From positions 62,001-126,000 of the forward strand of contig NZ_WUBI01000003.1 of the NCBI RefSeq assembly GCF_009807035.1: a stretch of 64,000 bases of DNA, in the 5' to 3' direction. Of this stretch, positions 8,979 through 17,998 are shown piece by piece. Within the stretch, counting starts at the first letter, position 1. Each line of letters starts with the position of its first letter. The translations under genes and the position numbers were made by a program. The stretch comes from Paenibacillus dendrobii. GTDB taxonomy: Bacteria; Bacillota; Bacilli; Paenibacillales; Paenibacillaceae. The notes below the pieces were generated by a model. That model worked only from the letters and a program-made list of their open reading frames with translations. It was not told the origin of the DNA and did no database searches.

Positions 8979-10970
8979 ATGAGTGAAAAACGCGTGATGA
9001 CAGCCGAGGATCTACATCGCATGCAATGGGTTAGTGACCCGGCAGTTTCTCCTGAAGACGGTTCGACTGCGTACATACTGAAATCGGTCAACAGCAAGAA
9101 TGATGGATATGTAACCCAAATCCGCCTGATTGACCCGGATGGAAGCGCTGATGTTCCGTTCACCGCAGGTGAGCAGGACGGAGCTCCTCACTGGTCCCCC
9201 GATGGCTCGCAGCTGGCTTTTCTCCGCAAAAAGGGCGAAGCGCGGCAAGTCTGGCTGCTGCCTGCCCGCGGAGGTGAAGCACAAGCGGTCACTGATCTCA
9301 AACATGGTGTAAGCGCGTTCAAATGGTCGCCGGATGGTGCGGCCCTTCTGCTCAAGGCCGAGGCGCCTGACGGTACGGAAGAGCCCGTAGACTCGAAGGA
9401 TAAGGATAAACTGCCTGAAGAAAAAATCGTGGATCGCATCCGCTACAAAGCAGACGGCATCGGACTGATGGACAGCCGCAGAACTCATTTATACGTTTTT
9501 GACATCGCTGCCAGAAGCTGCAAACAAATCACATCCGGAGCCTTCGATGTGGGTGCATTCGGCTGGTCTCCAGACGGGGCACGAATCGCATATACGACAG
9601 AGCTGCCTACGGATGACGTAACGGATGCCGATTTGAGATCTACCAACGACCTGTATGTAACAGACCGTGAAGGCAGTGCTCCACGCCTGCTTACTGACGG
9701 CAAAATCAGCATTGGACATGTCAGCTACACCCCTGATGGCGAGTCGATTCTCATGCTCGCCGATGATCTGTCCTGCGGTTACGCGACGCTGACCCGCATC
9801 TACCTCATTCCTGCGGATGGCGGGAATTATCATGCATTATATACGGACTTGGACATTCAGCTTGGCCACAGCGCCGTCAGCGATATGCGCTCCGGTGCAG
9901 GGACGCCTCCTGTCTACAGTTCAGATCAACGGTCCGTATACATCCAGGTCAGCCAGAACGGTCGCGTCGAGGTCGCCCGCTTCGCACTCGACGGTTCGGA
10001 CTACGAGATCATGGCCGGAGGTGACCGCGAGATTTATCAATTTGCACTTGCGCCTGACGGTGATCTAGTCATCGCGGCCGCAGATCCTTTGCATCCGGGA
10101 GACCTGTTCCGGATGGATTCGTCCAGCGGCCAGGAGACCCGCCTGACCGACTGCAATGCGGGCCTTTGGAGCGAGCTTCTGCTCAGTGAGCCGGAAGAAT
10201 TCCGGTTTACGACAGGCGACGGCTGGCCGATGCAGGGCTGGATCATGAAGCCGATCGGCTTCAAGGAAGGCACCAAGGTACCGGCGGTACTCGAAATCCA
10301 TGGCGGACCGCAGGCCATGTATGGCCACACGTTCATGCATGAATTCCAGCTGCTCGCTGCTGCCGGGTTTGCCGTCTTCTACACGAATCCGCGCGGCGGA
10401 CACGGCTATGGCCAGGTGCATGTGAACACGGTTCGCGGTGATTACGGCGGGCGTGATTATCAAGATTTGATGGATTTCACGGACTATGTCTTGAATGCAT
10501 TCGAATACGTCGACGGCTCCCGCCTCGGCGTGACCGGAGGCAGCTATGGCGGCTTTATGACCAACTGGATCGTCGGTCATACGGATCGTTTCCAGGCGGC
10601 TGTCACGCAGCGTTCTATCTCGAACTGGCTTTCGTTCTATGGCGTCAGCGATATCGGCTATCACTTTACCGAGGATCAAATCTGGGGCAATCCATGGGAT
10701 GATGTAGAGAAGCTGTGGAAGCATTCGCCGCTGGCCTACGTGAAGAACGTGAATACGCCACTCCTCGTCCTTCACGGCGAGCAGGACATGCGCTGCCCTA
10801 TTGAACAGGGTGAACAGATGTTCATCGCCTTGAAACGGCTCGGAAAGAAGGCGCAGCTGATCCGATTCCCAGGCGCAGATCATAATCTGTCCCGCAGCGG
10901 CAACCCTCATCTGCGTACCAGACGTCTCAGCCATATCGTGCGCTGGTTTGAAGAGAACATCGAGAGGTAA
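8979..10970 (+). CDS. S9-family prolyl oligopeptidase-like peptidase
   Basis: 663-residue serine peptidase of the acylaminoacyl-peptidase/dipeptidyl-peptidase IV clan. The N-terminal half is a beta-propeller with repeated WSPDG/YTPDG blades; the C-terminal half is an alpha/beta hydrolase with Ser522 in GGSYGG, Asp603 in HGEQDM and His635 in GADHNLS. No signal peptide, so a cytoplasmic enzyme that trims peptides. An open frame extends to 8925, but the ATG at 8979 has a GGGAGG SD at ideal spacing. It is 126 bases after the hydrolase gene with no clear terminator between, so the two may be co-transcribed. A bidirectional terminator follows at 11075. Confidence 0.92.
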   Translation: MSEKRVMTAEDLHRMQWVSDPAVSPEDGSTAYILKSVNSKNDGYVTQIRLIDPDGSADVPFTAGEQDGAPHWSPDGSQLAFLRKKGEARQVWLLPARGGEAQAVTDLKHGVSAFKWSPDGAALLLKAEAPDGTEEPVDSKDKDKLPEEKIVDRIRYKADGIGLMDSRRTHLYVFDIAARSCKQITSGAFDVGAFGWSPDGARIAYTTELPTDDVTDADLRSTNDLYVTDREGSAPRLLTDGKISIGHVSYTPDGESILMLADDLSCGYATLTRIYLIPADGGNYHALYTDLDIQLGHSAVSDMRSGAGTPPVYSSDQRSVYIQVSQNGRVEVARFALDGSDYEIMAGGDREIYQFALAPDGDLVIAAADPLHPGDLFRMDSSSGQETRLTDCNAGLWSELLLSEPEEFRFTTGDGWPMQGWIMKPIGFKEGTKVPAVLEIHGGPQAMYGHTFMHEFQLLAAAGFAVFYTNPRGGHGYGQVHVNTVRGDYGGRDYQDLMDFTDYVLNAFEYVDGSRLGVTGGSYGGFMTNWIVGHTDRFQAAVTQRSISNWLSFYGVSDIGYHFTEDQIWGNPWDDVEKLWKHSPLAYVKNVNTPLLVLHGEQDMRCPIEQGEQMFIALKRLGKKAQLIRFPGADHNLSRSGNPHLRTRRLSHIVRWFEENIER

Positions 10971-11074
10971 TTCGTCCAAACGTGTCAGAGAAAATGAATC
11001 ATCCGTGTGAGGACGCTGCTACTAATTCATTGCACTGAAGTTGAATGTGGACAATTTCGACCATCACACACTAC

Positions 11075-11112
11075 AAAAGACCACTGGAAAGTAAAACCTC
11101 CAGTGGTCTTTT
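11075..11112. terminator. Bidirectional terminator between S9 peptidase and iclR-family gene
   Basis: Arms AAAAGACCACTGGA and TCCAGTGGTCTTTT; both strands give a U-rich end, fitting two convergent genes. Confidence 0.85.
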
Positions 11113-11141
11113 AATGTGCTGTTCTCCCCTTCTGATCAAGC

Positions 11142-11882
11142 CTAGATCATCAAACCCATCTCATGCGCAGCTTCCATCAGCACAGGAGCAAATTCATGCA
11201 GCGTATCCGTTGAGATCCGTCCGACAGGCCCGGACACGGACAACGCTGCAGCCACAACGCCACTACGGTTCACGATCGGTACAGCTACGGCAGCTGCGCC
11301 CGGTTCTCGCTCCTCAAAGCTCGTGGCATACCCTCGCTCTCTTATCTCCTCGAGCATACGCATGTATGCGCCGGAATCAGGCATCTCTGGCCACTCGGAA
11401 TCAAGAAACAACTCCTGTTGATCTTCCGGAGAAGCAAAGGCTACCAGCACTTTGCTGGACGCGCCTACATAGAGCGGGAGCCGCGCTCCGACCTGGGCGA
11501 CGCGTCGGATCGCTTGATTGCTCTGTACCGCCTGAATCCGCAAGCGATCCTTTCCGTCCCGCAAGTATAGGCTCACGGTCTCTCCAAGGCGGTCTCGCAG
11601 ACGTTCCATCCCAGGCAGAAACAACACCGCAGGATCATCGCTTTTGGAGAGGTGCGTAGACAACTCCCAAACCTTAAGTCCCAACCGGTATTTTTCAGTC
11701 GCTGCATCCCGGACCACAAAGCCCTTCTCTTCAAGTGTCGTCATCAGGCGATGCACCGTGCTTTTGTGCAGATCGATCAGTCCTGCGATTTCCGTCAATC
11801 CAAGCTCGCTGCTTTTGGTAAAACACATCAATATATCAAGTGCGCGCTCGACGGCGCGTACGGTCAATTTGCGGTCTTCCAT
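11142..11882 (-). CDS. IclR-family transcriptional regulator
   Basis: 246 residues, the standard IclR length. Residues 6-70 form the winged helix (RAVERALDILMCF, then GLTEIAGLIDLHKSTVHRL), and residues 80-246 the GAF-like effector domain (VSLYLRDGKDRLRI, LYVGASSKVLVAF, VAVPIVNRSGVVAAALSVSG). Such proteins sense small metabolites such as glyoxylate/pyruvate, keto-sugar acids or aromatic acids. The gene is alone, convergent with the S9 peptidase and divergent from a membrane hydrolase. Its probable operator, a 19-bp palindrome at 11904-11922, is repeated in the acnA leader, so a role in central carbon control is inferred. Effector not determined. Confidence 0.92.
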   Translation of the reverse strand: MEDRKLTVRAVERALDILMCFTKSSELGLTEIAGLIDLHKSTVHRLMTTLEEKGFVVRDAATEKYRLGLKVWELSTHLSKSDDPAVLFLPGMERLRDRLGETVSLYLRDGKDRLRIQAVQSNQAIRRVAQVGARLPLYVGASSKVLVAFASPEDQQELFLDSEWPEMPDSGAYMRMLEEIRERGYATSFEEREPGAAAVAVPIVNRSGVVAAALSVSGPVGRISTDTLHEFAPVLMEAAHEMGLMI

Positions 11883-11903
11883 TCAAGTTCCCGCCCCTCC
11901 TAA

Positions 11904-11922
11904 TGTTTCACCACATGAAACA
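11904..11922. promoter_or_regulatory. Perfect palindrome TGTTTCA-N5-TGAAACA upstream of the iclR-family gene
   Basis: The arms extend to 8 bases here (ATGTTTCA/TGAAACAT, 11903-11923). It lies 22 bases before the iclR start codon and just downstream of the predicted transcription start (minus strand -35 TAGACT, 17-base spacer, -10 TATAAT at 11939-11934). Same arms and spacing as the acnA site at 2157-2175. Likely autoregulatory operator. Confidence 0.65.
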
Positions 11923-12154
11923 TGGTTACAATAATTATAAGAAATTCGAATCCTAAAGTCTACATTTTCGCAGAATTCCTTCTTTTATCCATCATTTGCA
12001 CCAGCCTCTATTACATTTCATTAACAAATAGTCCAGGCCGATTGACTTTAGGCGTCCCACAGCATAGGATATAGAGTAAAATTTTATCTGTTTCCGTTTC
12101 ATTCCCTACAAGCTAAACTATAATTAGCAATTCTTTTTAAAGGAGGGGCCAAGC

Positions 12155-13186
12155 ATGAACATGGCAACACGAAATGACGCCCGCGTTTCTCCTCCCCTGA
12201 CCGAAACACCCATACCGCTAACTCCGCGGCTCATACGTTTTAAGCATATTCTGGTAGCACTGCTGCTATCCGTGTTATTCTTTTTGATCTTCTGCTTTAT
12301 CGCGCTTCACGCATATATTGCCTGGGTCCTGTCCAATCCCACCGTCGCGCCGCTATACTCCAATCCGATGCAGGCCAAGCACATGTCTTACGAGAACGTG
12401 AACTTCCCGGCACTGGATGGCAGCCGGATGATGCATGGCTGGTATATACCTGCGGCGGGATCGAAGAAAACGATTGTTTTCAGCCACGGATATGGTGCCA
12501 ACCGGGAAGAAACCTGGATTCCGATGTATGACCTGGCCCATTATGCCCACCGTATGAACTTTAACGTGATCATGTTCGATTACGGCTTTGCATCACAGAA
12601 CAGCAAGGCCGCAGCTACAGGAGGCAAGGTCGAGTCCCAGCAGCTGCTTGGAGCGATTGAGCTGGCCAAAGAACGGGGAGCCAAGCAGATCGTAGTATGG
12701 GGATTCTCGATGGGGGCAGGCACGGCTCTGCAGGCTGGACTCCAGACCAAAGATGTTGACGCCATGATTCTGGACAGCACCTTTTTACTGGAGCCCGATA
12801 CGTTGTATCATAATATCAAAAACCAAATTGATCTGCCGCGGCATCCGTCGCTCGAGATCTTGGAACTGCTCTTCCCTGTGTTGAACGGAACCAGTCTTCA
12901 TCAAATTCCTTATCAGCAGGTTAAAAAAGAAGATTATCCGTTCCCGATCTTTTTCGTGCACGGAACCGAGGATGAGAAAGCCCCTTACCCCATTGCGGAA
13001 AAGCTGGCTGCAAACCAGACGAACCCTTACTCCGATGTATGGATCGTCAAAGGCAGTCACCATGAGCTCATTTTCCGCGAGCACCCGCGCGAGTACCTGC
13101 GCCGCGTTTCTACCTTTTTGAGCAATGTAAAACTGGCTGAACAGAAAGATATTGATAATGCACCTATCGTCAAAAATAAGCCGTAA
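12155..13186 (+). CDS. Membrane-anchored alpha/beta hydrolase
   Basis: 343-residue serine hydrolase with one N-terminal membrane segment (about 31-58), so the catalytic domain is probably outside the membrane. Oxyanion motif FSHGYGANREE (109-119), nucleophile Ser185 in WGFSMGAG, acid Asp273 in HGTEDEKAP and His302 or 303 in GSHHEL. This resembles the YqkD/BAAT-like group of bacterial hydrolases of unknown substrate. The ATG follows AAGGAGGGGCC. It has its own terminator shared with convergent folE. A second hydrolase of the same broad type is at 40220-41239. Confidence 0.85.
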   Translation: MNMATRNDARVSPPLTETPIPLTPRLIRFKHILVALLLSVLFFLIFCFIALHAYIAWVLSNPTVAPLYSNPMQAKHMSYENVNFPALDGSRMMHGWYIPAAGSKKTIVFSHGYGANREETWIPMYDLAHYAHRMNFNVIMFDYGFASQNSKAAATGGKVESQQLLGAIELAKERGAKQIVVWGFSMGAGTALQAGLQTKDVDAMILDSTFLLEPDTLYHNIKNQIDLPRHPSLEILELLFPVLNGTSLHQIPYQQVKKEDYPFPIFFVHGTEDEKAPYPIAEKLAANQTNPYSDVWIVKGSHHELIFREHPREYLRRVSTFLSNVKLAEQKDIDNAPIVKNKP

Positions 13187-13190
13187 AGAC

Positions 13191-13245
13191 AAAAAAGAGG
13201 CATCACTGGAGGTGAAATACAACCTTCCGTGATGCCTCTTTTTTG
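13191..13245. terminator. Bidirectional terminator between hydrolase gene and folE
   Basis: Arms AAAAAAGAGGCATCAC and GTGATGCCTCTTTTTT with T/A runs on both sides, between convergent genes. Confidence 0.88.
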
Positions 13246-13250
13246 TGGAA

Positions 13251-13844
13251 TCAGTCTTTGATCAAAGACAGAAACTCAGCTCTGGACGCCGGGTCTTCCC
13301 GGAAAATACCGCGGACTCCGGATGTTACTGTCTTGCTTCCCGGTTTTTTCACACCGCGGGAGCACATGCACAGATGCTCGCCTTCGACCACGACCATCAC
13401 GCCATGCGGCTCCAGGACTTCGACCATAATATCGGCGATTTGCGACGTAATGCGCTCCTGCACCTGCAAACGGCGGGTCACAGCTTCAACCAGACGCGCC
13501 AGCTTGCTGAGACCGGCAATTTTCCCGCTGGGAATATAACCGATATGGACCTTTCCGAAAAACGGCGCCATATGATGCTCGCATTGGCTGTAATACACGA
13601 TATCTTTCACGATAACCAATTCTTCATGATTCTCGTCAAAGGTAACGCCGAGCACATCCCTTGGGTCCACCTCATATCCCGCGAAAATCTCCTCATACAT
13701 CCGGGTGACACGCGCAGGAGTTTCAAGCAGTCCCTCCCGCTGCGGGTCCTCGCCGATCAATTTCAATATTTGCTCTATATGATGCTCAATTTGTTCACGA
13801 TTTTGCTGAACCTGGGTGTTTGCGTAATCTTTAACGCCAGCCAC
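13251..13844 (-). CDS. folE: GTP cyclohydrolase I
   Basis: First enzyme of tetrahydrofolate (and queuosine precursor) synthesis: GTP to 7,8-dihydroneopterin triphosphate. 197 residues. Zinc ligands Cys88 and His91 in SQCEHHMAPF and Cys159 in GEHLCMCSRG; KPGSKTVTSGVRGIF follows the second motif. GTG start after GGAGGTAATTGCC. It closes the leftward run lepB, queG-ogt, HD-GYP gene, yneF. Queuosine synthesis also uses this product, so its presence near queG is at least compatible with a shared pathway, although distance and spacing do not prove co-transcription. Confidence 0.97.
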   Translation of the reverse strand: MAGVKDYANTQVQQNREQIEHHIEQILKLIGEDPQREGLLETPARVTRMYEEIFAGYEVDPRDVLGVTFDENHEELVIVKDIVYYSQCEHHMAPFFGKVHIGYIPSGKIAGLSKLARLVEAVTRRLQVQERITSQIADIMVEVLEPHGVMVVVEGEHLCMCSRGVKKPGSKTVTSGVRGIFREDPASRAEFLSLIKD

Positions 13845-13908
13845 GGCAATTACCTCCTCTCGTGACCTACTGATTTTCTATTCTTGATTCATAAACATCC
13901 TTGCCATA

Positions 13909-14151
13909 TTACTTGCGTTTGCCGCCGCCTTGCCCCTTTTTACCACCCGAAAACTGTTGGTTTTTCATCATTTGCTGGGCTTTTTGCATTTGGCGACCAT
14001 TCAAATTATACCCCATCTGTTTGGCCATTTTTTGCAGCATTTGTGGATCACTTTGCATTTTCTCCATTTGCTTGCGAAGATAAAACACGCCGATAAAAAA
14101 GCCGCCGATTAAGCCGACAATCAACGTAATCGCAGGAATGACATATTGCAT
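13909..14151 (-). CDS. yneF: YneF-family (UPF0154) small membrane protein
   Basis: 80-residue protein with one N-terminal membrane helix (MQYVIPAITLIVGLIGGFFIG) followed by a basic, Met/Gln-rich tail with the family pattern KMQSDPQMLQKMAKQMGYNLNG and a glycine/lysine-rich end, longer than the Bacillus protein of about 72 residues. A frame opens at 14166, but the ATG at 14151 has the GAGGTGG SD at correct spacing. Function of the family is unknown; members are conserved in Firmicutes. It lies 64 bases upstream of folE in the same direction. Confidence 0.85.
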   Translation of the reverse strand: MQYVIPAITLIVGLIGGFFIGVFYLRKQMEKMQSDPQMLQKMAKQMGYNLNGRQMQKAQQMMKNQQFSGGKKGQGGGKRK

Positions 14152-14244
14152 TATCCGCCACCTCATATTTATAAATCATTACTTTGCGTGCTTAGCAACA
14201 CGAACTTATCATAGCATGTCCCCGTGTGGCTAGCAAATGGATTT

Positions 14245-15279
14245 CTACGATAAAACCGCCTCAATAAAAACAGTCGTTTCCTGCGCAAGATCCAGCTCCT
14301 TGACATCAAAGTGACTGGATTCTCCACGCACAATACGAACTACGGGACGGCCCGGAAGACCGCGGTGCTGTCGTACGACGACTCCCGTTTCCTTGGTGGA
14401 TAATCGTACAGCCGCTCCGTTGGGATAAATCGAAACCATCCGGTTAAATTGGATCAACACCTCGTAATCAAGCTGCTTCTCCGACATGGCCATCATTTCT
14501 TCGCAAGCTTCATGGGGCAGCAGTCTTTTGGCAGCAGGAAGCAGCGGGTGGATCAGCCGGTCATACGTATCGGCAGCCGATACGATTTTGGCGTACAAAT
14601 GAATCTCGTCGCCCGTGAGACCGCGCGGAAGGCCAAATCCATCCACCCGTTCATGGTGCTGCAATGCCACATGGGCAATGAGAAGACTGAAATCCCTTTT
14701 ATTCTTCAGCTTTTCGAAGCCTCTCCATGTATGATGGGATTTGAGACCCGGAACGATATCGTCCTCTTCGCTCATTCCGCTTTTCCCGATATCATGCATC
14801 AGCGCGCCCGTGGCCAGTTCCTTCAACTGCTGATAATTCAGACCCATGTTGATGCCCATAACGGAAGACAGCAAGCAAACATTCATTGCATGTATATATT
14901 GGTTATTGTCGTTGGTGCGAATATCCGTCAGCTGGACCAGCATCTCCTTGTTGCTCATGACATCTTCCAATAGACTCTCCACGCTGCTTCCGATCAAATG
15001 GGTGTTCCAGTCCTTCCCGGAACGCATCGCCTCGAAAGCATTGCTCATCTCCTGAATGATGCTCTGCTTGGTCGCTTCGCTGAGCATGTCATCCGTATCC
15101 ACATCTTCGAATAGCGGATCCTGAATATATAACATCGTGACTCCAATCCGGTTTAGGGTGCTGATCATGTACACCGTAAGCTGGACTCCAGCAGACAATA
15201 GTACCGTACCGTTGCCGGAATAAATGGTTTTGCCTAAAAATTGCCCGGGCTCCACATTATCAATGCTTATATATCTCAT
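14245..15279 (-). CDS. HD-GYP domain protein, probable cyclic-di-GMP phosphodiesterase
   Basis: 344-residue cytoplasmic protein. The N-terminal third (1-110) is a beta-rich segment seen in other Firmicute HD-GYP proteins; the HD-GYP domain covers about 118-285 with metal residues His162-Asp163 in LMHDIGKSG, HHE at 208-210 and DGFGLP at 213-218. The GYP signature is altered to GLP, which leaves doubt about full activity, although the metal residues are intact. The family hydrolyses c-di-GMP; a GGDEF protein sits at 60975-62168 in this window. The ATG follows GGGGGAAGAGTC. It is 57 bases after the queG-ogt gene. Confidence 0.88.
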   Translation of the reverse strand: MRYISIDNVEPGQFLGKTIYSGNGTVLLSAGVQLTVYMISTLNRIGVTMLYIQDPLFEDVDTDDMLSEATKQSIIQEMSNAFEAMRSGKDWNTHLIGSSVESLLEDVMSNKEMLVQLTDIRTNDNNQYIHAMNVCLLSSVMGINMGLNYQQLKELATGALMHDIGKSGMSEEDDIVPGLKSHHTWRGFEKLKNKRDFSLLIAHVALQHHERVDGFGLPRGLTGDEIHLYAKIVSAADTYDRLIHPLLPAAKRLLPHEACEEMMAMSEKQLDYEVLIQFNRMVSIYPNGAAVRLSTKETGVVVRQHRGLPGRPVVRIVRGESSHFDVKELDLAQETTVFIEAVLS

Positions 15280-15336
15280 GACTCTTCCCCCGATTTTCAG
15301 CGGCTGCCGCCAAAATCCGGACAGCTTTCCACCGCT

Positions 15337-17112
15337 TTACTCTTCGATCCGCGTATTTCTTGCGGGAAGTGCATCCTCCAGAAGCAGCAGCTGGCGCTTG
15401 TTCTCCAGCCCTCCACGATACCCTGTCAGACTGCCGTCGCTTTCGAGAACCCTGTGACAGGGAACGATGACCGGAACCGGATTTTTATTGACAGCTCCAC
15501 TCACTGCCCTGATGGCTTTGGGTCGTTTGATCTCTTCGGCTATGGCCCCGTAAGAACGGATCTCTCCATATGGAATATCGGCAAGTGTCGCCCAAACCTG
15601 TAGCTGAAACGGCGTTCCGCGCAAATCCAGCATCACGTCAAATTCCTTGCGCTGTCCGGCGAAGTATTCACCCATCTGGCGTTTGGCGTCTGCAAGCCGC
15701 TCATCGTTATGTTCAAAATCGCCTCCGCCGCACCAGGTACGGGACCATTTTTGCAGAACGGCTTCCTTCACGCTAAAGCTGCCGAATTCGATCAGGCATA
15801 ATCCTTTGTCCGTAGCACATAAGGTTAGTGGACCGATCTTGGACTGCATTTCATCATAATAGATCGTTTCCGGCTCACCACCGAGAGCCGATGAGAATTC
15901 CGGTGCTTCACTTTCTGTTTCTGCTGCTTCCGCTTTCGTTTGCGATTGAAGTTGTTCCTTCGCTTCGCCGAGCATTTCTCTGACCTTCTCGTCCTGCTCG
16001 GCAGCTATGGCTTTATTCATGATGTTCAATGCCTCTTCGCCTCCTATGCGTCCCAGCGACCAGGCAGCGGTTCCCCGCAGCTCAGGCCGTGGGTCATTCA
16101 GCAGTACCTCTTCCAGTTTGGGCACCGCAGATTTATCTTTGTAATTGCCAAGCGCAATGACCGCATTGCGCTGGATGGGTTTTCTGCCCCGCCATGCAGC
16201 GGCACTCTCCCCGAATTTCTCCTTGAATTCACGGTTGGTCAAATCCAGTATGGGCAGCAAAAGCGGTCTGTCCTTTTCCGGCACCGGCAGCAAATCCTCA
16301 TGATGCGTCCAGTGCTTCCCCTTGTTTTTGGGACATATCACCTGGCATGTATCGCATCCATATAAGCGGTTGCCGATCTTCCGCATGATCTCGTCTGTTA
16401 AAAACCCCTTGGTCTGCGTCAGAAACGAGATGCAGCGCTGGGCATTCAGCTGCCCGGGCCCTACGAGCGCCCCTGTCGGACAGGCATCAATGCACAGGGT
16501 ACAGTCGCCGCAGTCCTCTGTCACGGGCGTATCCGGGGGAAAAGGAATGTTCGTCACCATGTCCCCAAGAAAGATCCAGGAACCCCATTTCGGGGAGATG
16601 ATGCAGCAGTTCTTGCCGCTGAAGCCGATACCTGCGCGTTCCGCAACGGCACGGTCCACAAGCGCTCCGGTATCCACCATGCTGTCCAGTACCGCATCAG
16701 GAACCCGTTCGCGGATAAAAGCCTCCAGCTTGCCCATCGCTTCGCGCAATACATGATGATAGTCTTTGCCCCAGGATGAACGCGACAAAACGCCACGGTA
16801 CTTGCCAGGCTCGTTTTTGGGTGCGTCCGTCATTTTGGAAGAATAGGCAATAGCGATGGATATCAGGGAGGCAGGCTCAGCGGAAGGTAGCGTGGGGGTA
16901 ATTCGTTTGTCCAAATCCGGCTCTTCAAAGCCGGACTCATAACCGAGATCGCGGTGGTTTTGTAAAATGTCTTTCAGCGAGTCAAACGGATCTGCAGCAG
17001 CAAAGCCGATCTCGTCAATGCCGAAATCCGCAGCCGCTTCCTTAATTTCACGCTTCAACTGCTCCCAAGGAGAAGACGGAGGAGCATAAGCAGAGTGTCT
17101 CATGTTAGTCAA
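15337..17112 (-). CDS. queG: Fusion: epoxyqueuosine reductase QueG + methylated-DNA-protein-cysteine methyltransferase
   Basis: Continuous frame for two enzymes (numbering from codon at 17121). Residues 18-385 are QueG, which reduces epoxyqueuosine to queuosine in tRNA: Asp150 in MVDTGALVDRA, cobalamin/ferredoxin core with Cys204/207/210/214 and Cys230/256/259/263, then HEAT-like repeats (315-385). A Glu/Ala/Lys-rich linker spans about 386-425. Residues 426-585 form an Ogt/MGMT O6-alkylguanine repair domain with PYGEIRSYGAIAEE (517-530), VIVPCHRV with acceptor Cys555, and SLTGYRGGLENKRQLL. The start is uncertain: GTG at 17121 is too close to the GGAGG, TTG at 17112 has better spacing, ATG at 17103 is also possible. 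Both active sites look intact. Confidence 0.9.
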   Translation of the reverse strand: MTNMRHSAYAPPSSPWEQLKREIKEAAADFGIDEIGFAAADPFDSLKDILQNHRDLGYESGFEEPDLDKRITPTLPSAEPASLISIAIAYSSKMTDAPKNEPGKYRGVLSRSSWGKDYHHVLREAMGKLEAFIRERVPDAVLDSMVDTGALVDRAVAERAGIGFSGKNCCIISPKWGSWIFLGDMVTNIPFPPDTPVTEDCGDCTLCIDACPTGALVGPGQLNAQRCISFLTQTKGFLTDEIMRKIGNRLYGCDTCQVICPKNKGKHWTHHEDLLPVPEKDRPLLLPILDLTNREFKEKFGESAAAWRGRKPIQRNAVIALGNYKDKSAVPKLEEVLLNDPRPELRGTAAWSLGRIGGEEALNIMNKAIAAEQDEKVREMLGEAKEQLQSQTKAEAAETESEAPEFSSALGGEPETIYYDEMQSKIGPLTLCATDKGLCLIEFGSFSVKEAVLQKWSRTWCGGGDFEHNDERLADAKRQMGEYFAGQRKEFDVMLDLRGTPFQLQVWATLADIPYGEIRSYGAIAEEIKRPKAIRAVSGAVNKNPVPVIVPCHRVLESDGSLTGYRGGLENKRQLLLLEDALPARNTRIEE

Positions 17113-17154
17113 AAAGCTCACGCCTCCTTTTCAGCCTTGATGACATCGCCTTCG

Positions 17155-17760
17155 TTACAACCCTTTAATTTGGGATACCGGCCAGAATATAAACTCCGCC
17201 CTGCCAACAATCGCTTTGGACGTCACGCTGCCGAAAGACCGGCTGTCCTTGCTGGCTCCGGCATGCCGGTTATCGCCCATCACGAAATAGTGATCCTTGT
17301 CCAGCTTGAGCGGTCCAAAATCAGGATCCTGAATCTCCACCTCTGTATACGGCTCAACCTTGAGCTGTCCGTTCACGTAAAGCTTGTGATCCTTGACCTC
17401 AACCGTATCGCCTGGAATGCCGATCACCCGTTTAACCAAGAATTCCTTTTTATCCGGTCCGTCGCTCGGATCATGCAGCACGACGATCTCGCCCCGGCTT
17501 GGCGCTTTGAAATCATACACGATTTTATCGATAAACAGCCGTTCCTTCTCGTACAGCGTTGGCTGCATGGATTGTCCCTTGACCATGGACAGATTGAAGA
17601 CGAATAAATTAAGCAGCATCATGATGACAAAAGCGATCACGATCGTTTTAGCCCAGTCCCATACCTCGGCGGACAGACTACGCGGCTTCGGCTCCGTTTC
17701 CGGATTTCCAGCCGGGTGCGCCCCCGAACTCCCGGGTTCATGCTGTTGAACTTGATTCAT
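17155..17760 (-). CDS. lepB: Signal peptidase I
   Basis: Type I signal peptidase that cleaves Sec signal peptides on the outer face of the cytoplasmic membrane. 201 residues from the ATG at 17760, which follows GAGGTGTAGC; the frame opens upstream at 17772 but that ATG overlaps the SD. One membrane segment (about 38-56), nucleophile Ser64 in KGQSMQPTL, general base Lys110 in LVKRVIGIPGD, and the C-terminal box GDNRHAGASKDSRSFG (162-177). The first 30 residues are polar and cytoplasmic. It leads the leftward gene run at 13251-17760. Confidence 0.95.
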   Translation of the reverse strand: MNQVQQHEPGSSGAHPAGNPETEPKPRSLSAEVWDWAKTIVIAFVIMMLLNLFVFNLSMVKGQSMQPTLYEKERLFIDKIVYDFKAPSRGEIVVLHDPSDGPDKKEFLVKRVIGIPGDTVEVKDHKLYVNGQLKVEPYTEVEIQDPDFGPLKLDKDHYFVMGDNRHAGASKDSRSFGSVTSKAIVGRAEFIFWPVSQIKGL

Positions 17761-17998
17761 GCTACACCTCATTTATAGACAAATTCCCCTTATATACAGA
17801 AAAGCATATCTTACGCGGTTTTGCAACGGCAGTAAAGATATGCTCAATATAGAAAATATTGTTTTTTTCGATAACAATAGGTTGTCCATCTTTGAAATTT
17901 CTACGATTTATGCACGTGAATCAATTGATAGAGACCATCAAGAAGTTTATAATTTGTATAACTTGGGGCCATCGTTTTCCGTATCTGTCGAACTCACG

